Below, piece after piece: positions 1-11,933 of a DNA stretch of 64,000 nt. The stretch comes from Brachyhypopomus gauderio. Its lineage: Eukaryota; Chordata; Actinopteri; Gymnotiformes; Hypopomidae. The stretch lies in the NCBI RefSeq assembly GCF_052324685.1, contig NC_135211.1, forward strand, positions 13,397,240-13,461,239, given 5' to 3'. The position numbers were made by a program, and so were the translations under genes. The notes beneath the pieces were generated by a model. The model was not told the origin of the DNA. It did not search any database and saw nothing but the letters and a program-made list of their open reading frames with translations. The stretch's first letter is position 1. Every line of letters begins with the position of its first letter.

Positions 1-634
1 GCTCACTCACTAACACACTCACTCACTCATACACTCACTCACTCACTCACTCACTCATACTCTCACTCACTCACTCGCTCACTCACTCATACTCACTCAC
101 TCACTCACATATACACTCTCATTCACTCACTCACTCACTCACTCATACACTCATACTCATATATACACTCTCACTCGCTCACGCACTCACACTCACTCAC
201 TCACTCACTCACATATACACTCTCATTCACTCACTCACTCACATATACACTCTCATTCACTCACTCAATCCCATATACACTCTCACTCACTCACTCACTC
301 ACATATACACTCTCACTCACTCACATATACACTCTCACTCACTCACTCACATATACACTCTCACTCGCTCACTCACTAACTCACACTCACTCACTCATAC
401 GCTCACTCACTCACACACTCTCACTCACTCATACTCTCACTCACTCACTCGCTCACTCACTCATACTCACTCACTCACTCACTCATACTCACTCACTCAT
501 ACTCACTCACTCACTCACTCATACTCACTCACTCACTCACTCACTCACTCACTCACTCACTCACTCACTCACTCACTCACTCACTCACTCACTCACTCAA
601 TACTCTCATATAAACTCTCATATACACTCTCACC
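1..634. repeat. (CTCA)n tetranucleotide array with variant units
   Basis: An almost uninterrupted array of ACTC/CTCA units with recurring higher-order variants (ACATATACACTCTCA, ATACTCACTC) runs from the left edge to about base 634. The longest pure block is about 535-598. On the gene strand it is a GAGT-rich stretch inside kcnq1 intron 11. It begins at the window edge, so its full length is unknown. Confidence 0.95.
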
Positions 635-1391
635 CACTCAGCCCTGCACCTGTTTGGGTTGTGGTTCCATAGCCTTACAGTCTTTTACCTTGGCTGTGCC
701 GGCTGCCTAGGGCTCTCTTTATTTTAGGGCCAGTGCAGTGATGCGTTGCACTTCACAGTACACAGACCAGCTGAGAGTGAAAATATACTGCCACCTCCAA
801 GTCTGAAGTGTCCTTAGCAATATAATGGAGTTTCACATGAATCCATGTACAATCTATTTTTGCATCAGCTCTTATTTCTGCAAACATTTTGAACAGTTGT
901 GCACTGAGGAATTTGACACAGTAGGCAGTATGTGTAGCTGAAAGTGTGTCTTAATGCCTGTGATAGTGTGTGCGGGTACATGTGTGCACACACGGCCAGA
1001 TCGCTGTTGCCGTGGTATTGTTCCCCCCCCCCCCCCCATCCCCACCCTCATTCGGACTGTTTCAGCTGCAGGGGGGGGGGGGGGGGTTACAAGCTGCCTT
1101 TGGGCCTCTCCCTCCTCTTAAGTTAACAGGCCAAGGTCAAAGGTCAGTGCAGGAGAAAGGTCCCGAGCAAATGCAGAGGAGAGAAGAGAGGAGAGGATAG
1201 AAAGAGAGGAGAAAAGGAGAGTGGAGAAAGAGAGGATAGCAGAGGAGAAAATGAGATGGGATAACTATTGCACCAGAGAGTAGTATGACGTCTGGTTGAG
1301 CTTTCTGAGTTTTTGAGTCACTTTCCTGCTCTGCTGCACATAAATAAACATGCAGTCACACCCACAATCAGAGAGAGAGAGAGGGGGGAAA

Positions 1392-1449
<58 letters not shown>

Positions 1450-2956
1450 GGAGAGAGAGACAGAGAAAGAGAGGGAGGGAGAGAGCGAGCCAGCTGTTAC
1501 CATTGCATCTCAGTGTGAGATGAGCGAAAGCTCATTAAACTTCAAAGATCAAACAGAGGAAGGCAGTGACAAGAGAGGCTTTGTGGAGGAGATGTAATAA
1601 GTTCACTGAAGAAGGAGATGTGGGACACAAAGCTCAACTTAGCAGGAAACAGCAGAGCCAGTGCGCTCGCTTAAACTCGCTAAATCAAAACAGAGACCCT
1701 GTGCTCGCAAAATCCACTCACTTAAATTTGCTAAATCATAATGGCAAGAAAACACCGCAGACGCTGGGTCAAATGAACGGATTGAGCTTTATGCTTTTGA
1801 TATGTCATAGCTGATCATATCATACATATTTGATATATCATATCACGTATTGGTTTGTAGGCCGACATAAAGCCAGTCTAAATGGTTAATGTCTTGAAAT
1901 TCTGGAAATACTTTGAATATCGTTCTCAGAGCATCGGCAGCCGCACACTGCCCGACTGTTTCTGATTCAGAAACAGATGCTGAGTACTGCAGACAAAAAT
2001 ACAAAAATGTGTGTTGACACTGGCATCTCTTACAAAACAGAGTCCTCATTATGAAGACGTGTGCGTGACCGTTAGCCCAAGCATGCAGGATTATGTAAGT
2101 GTTGTATCAGCTGTGTTCAAAATGCAGGTCATGAGATACTGTTGCATCACACAAGAACCTTGTTCTAAGCAAGCAGTAGAGATTTTGCTTTGCCATTTCA
2201 CCTGGAGCACAGAGAACAATGCAGTAGCAACATCTCCACTGCCCTCTAGTGGTAGACTACAGACTGCTCCAGGAGACGCAAACAGGAGTGAAGAGGAGGC
2301 CACGTTCTTACAGTCCGTTTTCAACGACTCCACCGATGATTCGGTCGGTAAAAGTGGTCGACCCCGACGCTGGACAGGCTGCTACGGTATATCCGAAGGA
2401 GGCCAAAGGTTCGTCCGGCCCATGTTCGGAGCGGACCGTGAACGGAGCGTGTGCGCTCCGACCCGTTCCACATGCTGCACGCCTAACGGAGCGCAGAGGT
2501 GCGGCTAATACCCGGCAAGCCACGCCCACGGGCCCTCGCCATGGGAACCACAGGGTCTCCGGATATTTGCCTCATTTCCAGCGGTTTGGGCCACCGGCTG
2601 CTGGAGAAGAGGACTGGCGGTGTTCTGGGGGGGGGCTCGTCGGGAGTGGGGAGAAAGTGAAGGAGCTGTAATTGTTCTGGTAATTGATGGTGGGGATTAG
2701 CACACTGCTGCCAGCACTTACTCAGCATTTAGATTTAACTGCAGATAATCGGTTACTAACTGCCGGTGCTAAAACCAGGCTATTGTGCTCAACCTTTAAG
2801 GCTAATGTGGCAACGGTGGCCTTGAAATACAGCATAACTCCCACATACTGAACCCAGTTCCACTCGGAGTGCTAATGATCAAACAGCTCCTGGTCTGTAC
2901 CCCCTTGTTCAGTGCTGGGGTTTCTTTTTTGTTTGCCATGCAGACAAGTTCTCTTC
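635..2956 (-). other. kcnq1 intron 11 (part): no exon seen
   Basis: This stretch lies downstream of kcnq1 exon 11 in gene direction. I searched the minus strand for the expected exon 12 product (basic helix B region, Kv7.1 motif RRMQYFVAKKKF) and did not find it. The stretch holds a poly-C and a poly-G run (about 1,023-1,088), the GA repeat at about 1,370-1,485 and a relatively CpG-rich piece at about 2,330-2,560. Short open frames here are not coding-like. Confidence 0.6.
1370..1485. repeat. (GA)n microsatellite, imperfect
   Basis: GAGA tract with interrupting GGG and AAAG variants, inside kcnq1 intron 11. It produces meaningless R/E-rich and S/L-rich open frames on the two strands. Confidence 0.95.
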
Positions 2957-2990
<34 letters not shown>

Positions 2991-3001
2991 TGTGTGTGTG
3001 C

Positions 3002-3080
<79 letters not shown>

Positions 3081-3109
3081 TGTGTGTGTGTGTGTGTGTT
3101 TGTGTGTGC

Positions 3110-3178
<69 letters not shown>

Positions 3179-3201
3179 CGTGCGTGCGTGTGTGTGTGTG
3201 T
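2957..3201. repeat. (GT)n microsatellite, about 245 bp, next to kcnq1 exon 11
   Basis: Long TG array with a few TATG, CGTG and TTTG interruptions. On the gene strand it reads as a CA-rich tract that starts 13 nt downstream of the exon 11 boundary (donor GTGAGT at 3,213-3,208). CA repeats in pre-mRNA are known hnRNP L binding sites. Its complement lies on the other side of the same exon at 3,347-3,408. Confidence 0.97.
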
Positions 3202-3213
3202 ACTCATACTCAC

Positions 3214-3342
3214 TGAGACACGTGAGTGACTGGTAGGAGATGGCTATCCCGCTCCGCCTCCATTTCTAGGTCATCTGCAAAGCTGCTGTTCCTCTGCAGT
3301 GGTGGAGGGGACTGCACCTCTAACACACCCATGCCTTTCTTC

Positions 3343-3343
<1 letters not shown>
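3214..3343 (-). CDS. kcnq1: kcnq1 exon 11 (C-terminal linker)
   Basis: Reads (G)V-K-K-G-M-G-V-L-E-V-Q-S-P-P-P and later RNSSFADDLEMEAERDSHLL, PVTHVSQ. This aligns with human Kv7.1 LLEVSMP, TNSFAEDLDLEGE and THISQ. It starts in phase 1 (TG completing GTG) and ends CA|GTGAGT, in phase 2. It is 130 bp, against 121 bp in human as I recall it, so the frame class is kept. The acceptor CAG at 3,346-3,344 is directly preceded by a (TG)31 tract, and the donor is followed after 13 nt by a long CA tract. Skipping this exon would shift the reading frame. Confidence 0.93.
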
Positions 3344-3409
<66 letters not shown>

Positions 3410-4207
3410 CCACCCTCACTTGTGTTTCTGAAGGTGCGTTACAAGAGTCAGCCATGCAGCTCTCTGCAAATTAGCCGGGTACAAAGAGGTACAGTGTACA
3501 CACCAGATCGTCCATTAAGGAACCTCTCGTGGACAATTTCTGTTTCCAAACCGCCCATCTACACGACCGCGGAGGGCTAAAATCATCGGCTTGAGCAAGC
3601 AATCGTTTTTTTTTTTTTTTGGCTAACGATAACGATAATGTTAATGGTGTTCACACGCCGTCACAAAGGAAAAGGGAGGAGCTCTAACATACCTGCAGGA
3701 GGAGAGAAGGGGATGGAGGACAGAGACGTCCAGGAACGCTGGCATTCTAGGAGGGGAGGGAGGAGTTCTTATTATCTGCTTGACCTGACCTCTGCACTGC
3801 GCCAGCTCACACAGCTCAGGACAGATGCAAATTTCATGCGCTTTATCATGTCAAGCTGGACAGCTGAACAAGACACATTCAAATACATGTAAAAAAAAAA
3901 AAAAACCCAAAAAAATAAACAATGAGACCCCATGAGAAAGAGACCCAGACTCGCCCGAGTGGTGTTTAGTGAGGGGAGGGGGGTGTTAAGACAGAGACAC
4001 GTGGTAGTAGACACATGGGCTCACCGTATCATTTCACTTCCACCATGAGAGGGGACGCCCGGGGGAGACGAACGGGACGGACCAGCGGCAAGAAGACAGC
4101 GGGATTGTTAAGCGAGTGCTTTAGCAGACGGGGCTGGTGAAGCTGATGATGAGGAAGGTGGCAGTGCGGGAAGAAGCTCCCCATTCTGGAAGAGCCAGTG
4201 ATACTAC
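3344..4207 (-). other. kcnq1 intron 10
   Basis: 864-bp intron between exon 10 (donor GTAGTA at 4,207-4,202) and exon 11 (acceptor CAG at 3,346-3,344). It contains the CA microsatellite next to the acceptor, a T run at about 3,607-3,620 and an A run at about 3,891-3,905. No coding-like open frame is seen. Confidence 0.85.
3347..3408. repeat. perfect (CA)31; (TG)31 at the kcnq1 exon 11 acceptor
   Basis: 62 bp of uninterrupted CA on the plus strand. On the gene strand it is (TG)31 fused directly to the acceptor CAG of exon 11, taking the place of an ordinary polypyrimidine tract. The sequence further upstream in the intron is purine-rich, so the branch point must lie beyond the repeat or in atypical context. 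Confidence 0.97.
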
Positions 4208-4349
4208 CTGAGTGTGAAATACTGAACACCGTGTCCTGACTGGGGTCGCCGCTGTCGTCCAGCACCGGGTCAAAGGTGATGGTGGGGATGGTGGGAGAGG
4301 TCGTCTCGCTGTCCTTCTCGCTGCTCTTCCTCTTTCTCCTCATCTTCAC
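4208..4349 (-). CDS. kcnq1: kcnq1 exon 10 (basic C-terminal linker)
   Basis: Starts [13 protein letters not shown], matching the lysine-rich VKKKKFKLDKD segment of human Kv7.1, and continues to [13 protein letters not shown] and SISHS. The length is 142 bp, as I recall for human exon 10. Acceptor CAG at 4,352-4,350, donor GTAGTA; ends in phase 1. Family knowledge: this linker follows helix A and is variable between species except for the basic patch. Confidence 0.93.
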
Positions 4350-4461
4350 CTGACAAAACACGGGAAGGCGTCAACATCCGGCCTCCTACTGTAAAACGTC
4401 CAGGATCCACCCAGCTGCACCCTCGTCGTAGCGCTCGTGTTGGGGGGCGTGTCTTATTTAC

Positions 4462-4575
4462 GGTTTTCTTGGATTTTGGACTGGGCAGCGCCGATTGTGC
4501 CGCAGGTCTCTTTCGCACGAACATCTTATAGGTGGGAGAGTCCGGGTTCTCTATGGCAACACATCTCCAGGAGGT
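4462..4575 (-). CDS. kcnq1: kcnq1 exon 9 (end of calmodulin-binding helix A)
   Basis: Reads [19 protein letters not shown] then [15 protein letters not shown]. With the LIQ at the end of exon 8 it completes the IQ-type calmodulin site (LIQTSWR). Compare human TAWRCYAAENPDSSTWKIY. The length is 114 bp, three codons shorter than the 123 bp I recall for human. Acceptor TTTCAG, donor GTAAAT, phase 0 on both sides. Confidence 0.95.
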
Positions 4576-4675
4576 CTGAAATAGGGACAGGGGAAAGGCT
4601 GAGCCGGGCCTGAGAACAGCACACGCCTATTAAAGCAGATGGAGACAGAAGGGTCGTGACCCGAACAGCCCTGAC

Positions 4676-4771
4676 CTGGATGAGGCAGGCCGCAGCGGGG
4701 ATCTGCCTGTTGAAATGTTTCTGCCTCTGTTTCTGCTGGACCTTGAGGGCAAAGCCCGAGCCCAGGATGCC
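4676..4771 (-). CDS. kcnq1: kcnq1 exon 8 (S6 end and helix A start)
   Basis: Reads [20 protein letters not shown], then [12 protein letters not shown]. This is the inner end of S6 and the start of calmodulin-binding helix A, about residues 352-383. 96 bp, phase 0/0. Acceptor CCGCAG, donor GTCAGG. Nearly identical to human Kv7.1; the one clear change is Cys where human has Ser before LIQ. Confidence 0.97.
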
Positions 4772-4855
4772 CTGCGGGACATACGATCTGGTGTGGACTT
4801 GGGGAAGGAACAAGACAGATGCAGCGTGTGCCCAAGCGAACCCCCCAGGACTTAC

Positions 4856-5478
<623 letters not shown>

Positions 5479-5526
5479 TCAGAACATGTCGGGGAGCAGA
5501 ATGCAGCAGAACAGAGTCCCATTTAC

Positions 5527-5605
5527 CTGACAGCAGAGGTGGCGAAGACCTGGCCATTGGAGCCCACCGATAGGACGATGACGGAGGCCACCACCACGAT
5601 CAGGT
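5527..5605 (-). CDS. kcnq1: kcnq1 exon 4 (S3 and S3-S4 loop)
   Basis: Reads (D)LIVVVASVIVLSVGSNGQ, then VFATSAV and AG of the split Arg. This is transmembrane S3 and the S3-S4 loop. 79 bp, phase 1 in and phase 2 out. Acceptor CCGCAG, donor GTAAAT. Human has ASMVVLCVGSKGQ at the same place. Confidence 0.96.
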
Positions 5606-5710
5606 CTGCGGCAGAGGGATAAAGAGACTGGAAACGGGGCGGGGCGATGCACAGAAGACTCGCCCCCATTACGGCATTGCTGTTATCTCAGTGAATAAGA
5701 ATGGCCTCAC

Positions 5711-5837
5711 CGATTATTGAGATTGGTTTCCTAGCGAAGCGGAGTCTCCCCAGCCAGCCCACGTATTTACTGCGGCACCCGGCCGACCACAGCCGCACCA
5801 CGTACTCCACCCCGAAGAACACCACAAGCACTATTTC
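5711..5837 (-). CDS. kcnq1: kcnq1 exon 3 (S2 and S2-S3 linker)
   Basis: Reads [20 protein letters not shown], then [20 protein letters not shown] and II. This is S2 with its conserved acidic residue and the basic S2-S3 linker (from about residue 167). 127 bp; starts in phase 0 and ends with G of the split Asp. The acceptor is TGCCAG, preceded about 8 nt upstream by a (GT)n tract; the donor is GTGAGG. Confidence 0.97.
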
Positions 5838-7339
5838 CTGGCACGGAGACACACACACACACACACACACAGGTTTCCATCTTCACTGCGCACAAAGGCG
5901 GTTTTCATGTAGCCCACAGTGGGGATCGTTTATGGCATTTGTTTAAATTGCACAGAATAATGGTAAAGTGTGGCCATTCATTCCGGTAACCACGGTCACC
6001 TGCTGCAAACAGTAGTAAACAGTGAAGCGTTATTGTATGGAAAAAAAGGTGTTTTTTTACAGCTGCGTTAATTTGTGGCCATAGAAACACCGCAGAGGAA
6101 TGACATAATCGAAACCATTACAAATGTATTTTCAAGATAAGGGTCCACGCTATTCACACTTCTTCACCTCACTTCACACTGCCCTCCCGTAAAGCAGTTT
6201 TAGAAAGACAAGGACTTTTTTCTTCATTTTTTTTTTCATTTTTTTTCAGCTAATTCCATTACATAACAAATCGACCCAGATTTAGACGTACTGTCGTCGT
6301 GAGAATAAAGGCCTCCAGAGCGGCCGGGTTCAGCCGCCATGCGGCCGGCGGTGCTGACAGGCGTCACGCGGGTCCGCGGGGGAGGCCGGCTCACGGTCAC
6401 GGCCAACAACAGCGGTCGCCCTCATCTCGCCCTTTAACAAAGGGAGGCTCAGAGACGGCCAAGCCCGGCTCCAGTGAGGACGGCGAGGAAACACACAATG
6501 TATGAGTTATGAAGCCGGGAGTTCTCCATCCCACACACAGTCTGGACGGCAGAGACGGTTGGGGGTGGTGGAGACGGGCCAAACAGCCTGAGAAAGGGGA
6601 CAAGACTCCTGGCACATACCCACGGGGCTCGTCCAAATCTGGCCTCGAAAGGGGAGTAACATAGGGTGGATGGGCCCTGGCCCCACTGCACCAGGCGGGG
6701 GGTGGGGGTAAAACAGGCAGCGTTGGGGTAAAACAGGCAGTGTTGGGGGGGTGAAGTGGATCTGACACACAGGCACACAATCTGGAAAGGGAGCACCGAG
6801 TCAGGGTGCCATACCGGCACAACAAGAGTCGCAAAGCTGCTGGAACCCAAATGGGCAATCTTCCATCTCTCATAGGAACATCATTCAAAATAAACTCTAA
6901 TCTTTCAAAGGGATATTAACTATGAGTGGTAATATAGCATATAATAGTAATCAGCGAGTCGCCTCCTCATTCAATGAACAATTCCTGCAAAGTAACGAGT
7001 GGAATTTTTTCTTTGTTTTGATCCAACGGATCCAAAGACATTTGGCAAGGACTCAGATCTGTCTTGATGTCCACGCACGTCTTTCTGCTCGGCGTCCAGA
7101 AGAGACGAGCCCTGTCCAAAAAATGTGAAGGGGAGAGGTTGACTGATTAAAGCGTATGATCCCGTGAGCGTTATCATCCTCCTCTTCAGTGCTCCGTGCC
7201 TGCTATCTAATTAAATCTAGGCTAGTGACCACACTGACCAGCTGTCACTTACAAGGTCTGGGTGGATGGCCATTGGGTGCCCAGGGCCACGACAGCAGCT
7301 CCCGGGGACACAGAGGAAACGGGAACCCAGATGCGGGGG

Positions 7340-7340
<1 letters not shown>

Positions 7341-7404
<64 letters not shown>
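7341..7404. repeat. (CT)n microsatellite
   Basis: Perfect CT tract of about 64 bp in kcnq1 intron 2. Confidence 0.97.
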
Positions 7405-7406
<2 letters not shown>

Positions 7407-7769
7407 GTTACCATGGCGATAGGACTTCCCCATCCGAAATGCAGCTGGAATGCGGTCACCACCACGAGCGGAGGAAGGGATCTCCGTGGCAACATGGGGA
7501 GGCCAGTGAGGGCCAGCTGACCTTCTGGCAGCGATCTTGTGAGGTCATAAAAAAAAAATAAAAAAAAACTTCCAGCCGACTGACTGTGGTGACCACAGCA
7601 GAAATGTGTTTCAATGATGTAGCAAGAAACTCACTCGTCATCTTACATATTTTGAGGCTTGAAGAGCATAATGTGTATTTTCAGCAAGGAAAAGATTGGT
7701 GCAGAGTATATTTTTATCAGTATTGGATTACGGTGATTTCATTTATACTCATTCATCTATGTTCTTATA

Positions 7770-8105
7770 AAAAAAAACTAGATGTAGTATATCATTCAGC
7801 CTTGTGTTTTATTACAGGTGCAATGGCTAGGACTCACCATTGCTCCTTGTATGAAATGGTACATTGGCCCTCACTTTATCTTAAAAGGAAGTATTGTATT
7901 GTGTTGTATGTATTGATTTTTATTGCAAAGGCACTAATGGGGAAAATGCCATTATATATTTCTCATCTACTTTCATTTAAATCTAATTCATATAATACAA
8001 GATCACTAGTTGCTCTTAGACACCCCACTAATAAGATCAGAGTTGGTAAAATGGCTTTTTATGTGTGCCTTATGTTTGGAATGAGTGTCAAGCTGTCTTA
8101 AATGT
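7770..8105 (+). mobile_element. 3' end of a non-LTR retrotransposon (LINE) ORF2
   Basis: The plus strand is open through this part and reads LDVVYHSALCFITGAMARTH, then HCSLYEMVHWPSLYLKR, LMGKMPLYISHLLSFKS, YNTRS and VGKMAFYVC. This matches the conserved C-terminal tail of fish LINE reverse-transcriptase ORFs (pattern VYHSA.RFITG, THHC.LY..V.WPSL, ALLGK.P.YI, YNTRS, GK.AF). The catalytic domain is absent, so this is a 5'-truncated copy in the opposite direction to kcnq1. Family assignment (CR1/L2/Rex-like) is uncertain. Confidence 0.75.
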
Positions 8106-9756
8106 AGACTTCTCACTATTTCTTAATAGTATAACACATGTATTAGAGTTAACTATGGTTAATAAATGTTGTTTTCAAACAACTAGTTTTTAAGGGGAAG
8201 TGCATGGACTTCACTTTCTAAATTCAAGGGTTTAAGGGGAAATGCCAGTGTCTACATTATTGTCCTTTCATGGTCAGTGCGCAAACACACAAGGTCATTT
8301 GTTGCACTCTGATTAATTTTATGCCACAATGGATATGGAAACTTTGGAAAAGATTACAGGAAAAATACACACACAAAATGGAGTCAAAACTGGGGTTATG
8401 GTGACCACTGTAAATGATAAACTAGGGGTATAATACTTAACAATAGTATTAAAGAGGAATTGTAATATAAAAAGCCCATGTTATCCCTTTAAACTAAAAA
8501 TAAAATAAACTAGAGATAAGATAGGTAGAGATTACTACCCAGAGCATAGCCCAGCACAGGGGAGGGGGGTGGGGGTGGTGTGAGTGTCTGGCTTAAGACC
8601 CTGATCAGTGAGGTGAGAGATGTCTTAGTAGCTAAGGTGATTTCTATCACCCTCTGTAATGTGGAATATTCAAAACCTTGGGGGGTGAGGGCGTCCTTTC
8701 AGAACTTAACGGCCGACATCCCAAAGCCATGTAAACAAACCCTGCGTGCAAACACATTGACGTTTTTGTTCATCTTTGGGAAGGCAAAGGGTCCTGGGGA
8801 ATGTTTAGTTTCTCTTTAATGTTCAAATCACTGACAAGGTCAACTAACAAGACAGCAGCCCTCGGGCAATAAGCCAGAAAACAAACCAATTTTTTTTTAC
8901 AGTTAAATGAACACTGCTAGAGGCAAAAACACAACAACCTATACTAACTGCTGTTCATGGATATTTTAAAGAGGAAATATGTCATTATTATCAGTGCTTT
9001 AGATGGTTTAGAGTTTTATAGCCACCTTTTAGGAAGGTCCTGTGAATAAAATGCTTTCACTGACAAAACTGACACCCGCGTAGGGTCTAAACTAAGGGTT
9101 TTATCAGAAGGCACCGTGGCTGTAGGTCCTGTGGTCGGTGTGGTGGTTAACACCTTGTGGCACCCTGAGCCGCTGAGCATGGAGTGTGTCTGTGGCTCCT
9201 CACACCTCGTTAGCGTAAGAGGGTGCTGTGACGTCACCCCGCCGAACTCACCCCGGGGAGGCAGCAATTCACGCAGAGCGAGATCGCAGGGAAGGGCTCA
9301 AGAGTGCCTGTGTGACTTCCTGATGAAGTCGACGCTCACGCTCCCCGGGGTGATGCTATGAAGGTGCCACGTTTAGGCCACCAACCAACCAGGACGTTAA
9401 TGTAGGACAAATGTGTAGTAGCACTCCTGTTAGGAGAATAAAACCGTCCTGAGCTGGACTCACAGGTCTGAGAACAGTTCTCTCTGTTCTGCCAATTAAC
9501 AGAAGTGTTGACAGGCCTATTTAATTATTGTGTGATCTTATAGTTCAGTTATGAATACGTTTATAAATACGTCAGTTGCATGGAAAGTATCCTGGACAGT
9601 TATATCTCCATACATTTCATTTCAGTGAGTTACTGATAAAAATTATATATTACATATAAAGGTTTAATAACATTTGGACACCTACTGAAGGACCTGAAGG
9701 ACCTCTGTTACCTCTATAAACATACAGGTTGTAAAAATGTCAGATTAGTTTCCAAA

Positions 9757-9879
<123 letters not shown>

Positions 9880-11280
9880 AAATAAATATTTCTACATGTC
9901 CATACATGTATGCCTGTATGTACAGTGCTGTGGTGAAATTACGCGCTTTGTTGTGCGCACATGTGATCGCTGCACAGATCATGGTGAGGTCCATGTGAAC
10001 GGAGTCAGTGCCACAGGCTGCACAGTGCACACTTTCTGCCTTTGTTCCCCCCAACAGCTGTGAGGCGAACACAGAGGGCTCAGGCCTCATTAAAACCTGG
10101 AGTGCCGGGGGGGGTGGAGGGAGGGGCGTGGTGGTGGTGGTGGCAGTGCTTGGGGGGGAGGGGGGGACGGCGTCTCAATGCTGCAGATCGACTTCCTGTG
10201 AAAAACAGCCTCGTCCATAATGTGTGGCCTACACTTAGTAATGAGTGCCATTAAACTGGGTGTTTGCCATTTGACGACAGGGTTCTTCCCCCCTACGCAG
10301 AAGCAAGCACACCTGTTACAGGCTTGGATGAGCTCAGGGCCTCGTAAATGACGAGCGTTGGTCTGGCTAATCCACCAGGCTCTTTCCCTGTTCCTTCCCG
10401 ACGCGTCCCATCTGACATGGGCCTGCAAGGCCAGGCGTCCTCTCATGAACACAGCGTATTGGTCTAATCCTATTAGCCAGCGGCTAGGCTGACCTCTGAC
10501 CTCCGGCAGCCAGGCACCACAAGATAATCTCTAACCTTTGCTTTGCCCTTTTTTCAGCCAGCCTCATCCGATTGAGTCTCTCCTCTCTCACATTGTCTCA
10601 GGCCTGTAGACGGTAGAAGGGGTCGGCTTCATATAAAAACAACAGGCGTGGCAGCGTGAGAAGAGAGCCACTAACCTTGACATATGGCACTAAGGCACTA
10701 GGGCATACATGCACAGCCACTGTCTTGCGTGTAGTATTGATCAGCCCAACATCTGATATTGTCTCTCATGGAATAAGCACATTAATTACAGGCTGTGGTG
10801 GGAATATTGATCAGACTGGATGCTCTGATACATTAATCAAGCGAGTAAGAAATCAATTGTCTGACAAATGGACAGATAATATGAGGTAGGACCCTTGAAC
10901 AAAATGATTTTAAAAAATAACACCTGGTCAAAGATGTATTAGGTTTCCTGAAACAGCAAAACATTTGTTTTGGGAAAACTAGACTGCCTTTCGAATAATT
11001 GTTTGCTGTGATTAATAGCATAAAAGATGATTATCTTTTACTGAAAAATCATTCACCTTTAAATACTGCTCTGCCTGGGCTACTCTTTAAAACGAAGCAG
11101 GTTTATAAAATGTATGACGCTGGCGCCACCTGCTGGACAGAAATGCTTCATCACGACAACGAGTACCACAAATAAAAGTATACAGACTAGATTACATTTT
11201 CTGATTAGAAGCTTTTGTTGAAAGTATGACTGTTAAAACACTCAATAAAATACAACAGAGATGTGATGTGTGCAACCTAC

Positions 11281-11371
11281 CACCCAGAAAAGTGTTTCTT
11301 GGGCCAGTGCCTGGTACTGATCAATTGTAGACAGCACACTGAGTATCAGGCAAGATAGTACAATCAGAAAC
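11281..11371 (-). CDS. kcnq1: kcnq1 exon 2 (S1)
   Basis: Reads (V)[19 protein letters not shown], then [11 protein letters not shown]. This is transmembrane S1 and the S1-S2 loop; human has FLIVLVCLIFSVLSTIEQY. Exactly 91 bp; enters in phase 2 and leaves in phase 0. Acceptor CCACAG at 11,377-11,372, donor GTAGGT at 11,280-11,275. It stands alone in a repeat-rich stretch, 4.3 kb from exon 1 and 5.4 kb from exon 3. Confidence 0.96.
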
Positions 11372-11685
11372 CTGTGGAAAGATACATTTGTTTTATTTAA
11401 TCACCACAACAATAAAACGTCTTTTTTGTTTTAGTTCAGAAATAGTTTAAGGCTCCATAGAGCAAAAAGAAAAAATAATATGTACACAATCAATTCCACG
11501 GAAAGTGTTTAGTTCCAGCACAGAATCTCAGTATAACTGACTTGAGCTACTGATACTCACTATCACCACCTACTGGAGTAATGTAGTATAAACTTTTTCA
11601 GTAATTCATCCTCTAAATAACTTAAATCATAAGGGGGGGCTGTTCTGCGGGAACTGTAGTCCACCACAGTATGTGCGTGCACTCA

Positions 11686-11695
<10 letters not shown>

Positions 11696-11744
<49 letters not shown>
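11696..11744. repeat. (CA)n microsatellite
   Basis: Perfect CA tract of about 48 bp in kcnq1 intron 1, preceded by a short CT run. Confidence 0.96.
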
Positions 11745-11746
<2 letters not shown>

Positions 11747-11878
11747 CAGAGTACCTGGTAACCCACGCAAACTCAACCCCACTTCAGTTGTGAGGCAGCA
11801 ATGTTGAACCACAGTGCCACCTACTGGGTAAATCGTCATTTACACATGCCTGCTGTAAACATATATTTAGATATTTAG

Positions 11879-11884
<6 letters not shown>

Positions 11885-11929
<45 letters not shown>
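11885..11929. repeat. (TA)n microsatellite
   Basis: Pure AT/TA tract at the edge of the hAT remains. Confidence 0.96.

Positions 11930-11930
<1 letters not shown>

Positions 11931-11933
<3 letters not shown>

Noticed and set aside
1..3200. kcnq1 exons 12-16
   Set aside because: I looked for the helix B text and the coiled-coil region on the minus strand and found no match. They must lie beyond the left edge.
2869..3474. Cys/Val-rich and Thr/His-rich open frames
   Set aside because: Translations of the CA/GT microsatellites. The only real coding sequence here is kcnq1 exon 11 on the minus strand.
7586..8101. A 171-residue plus-strand gene
   Set aside because: Its second half is a recognisable LINE ORF tail and the first half has no coding character, so it is a retrotransposon fragment.
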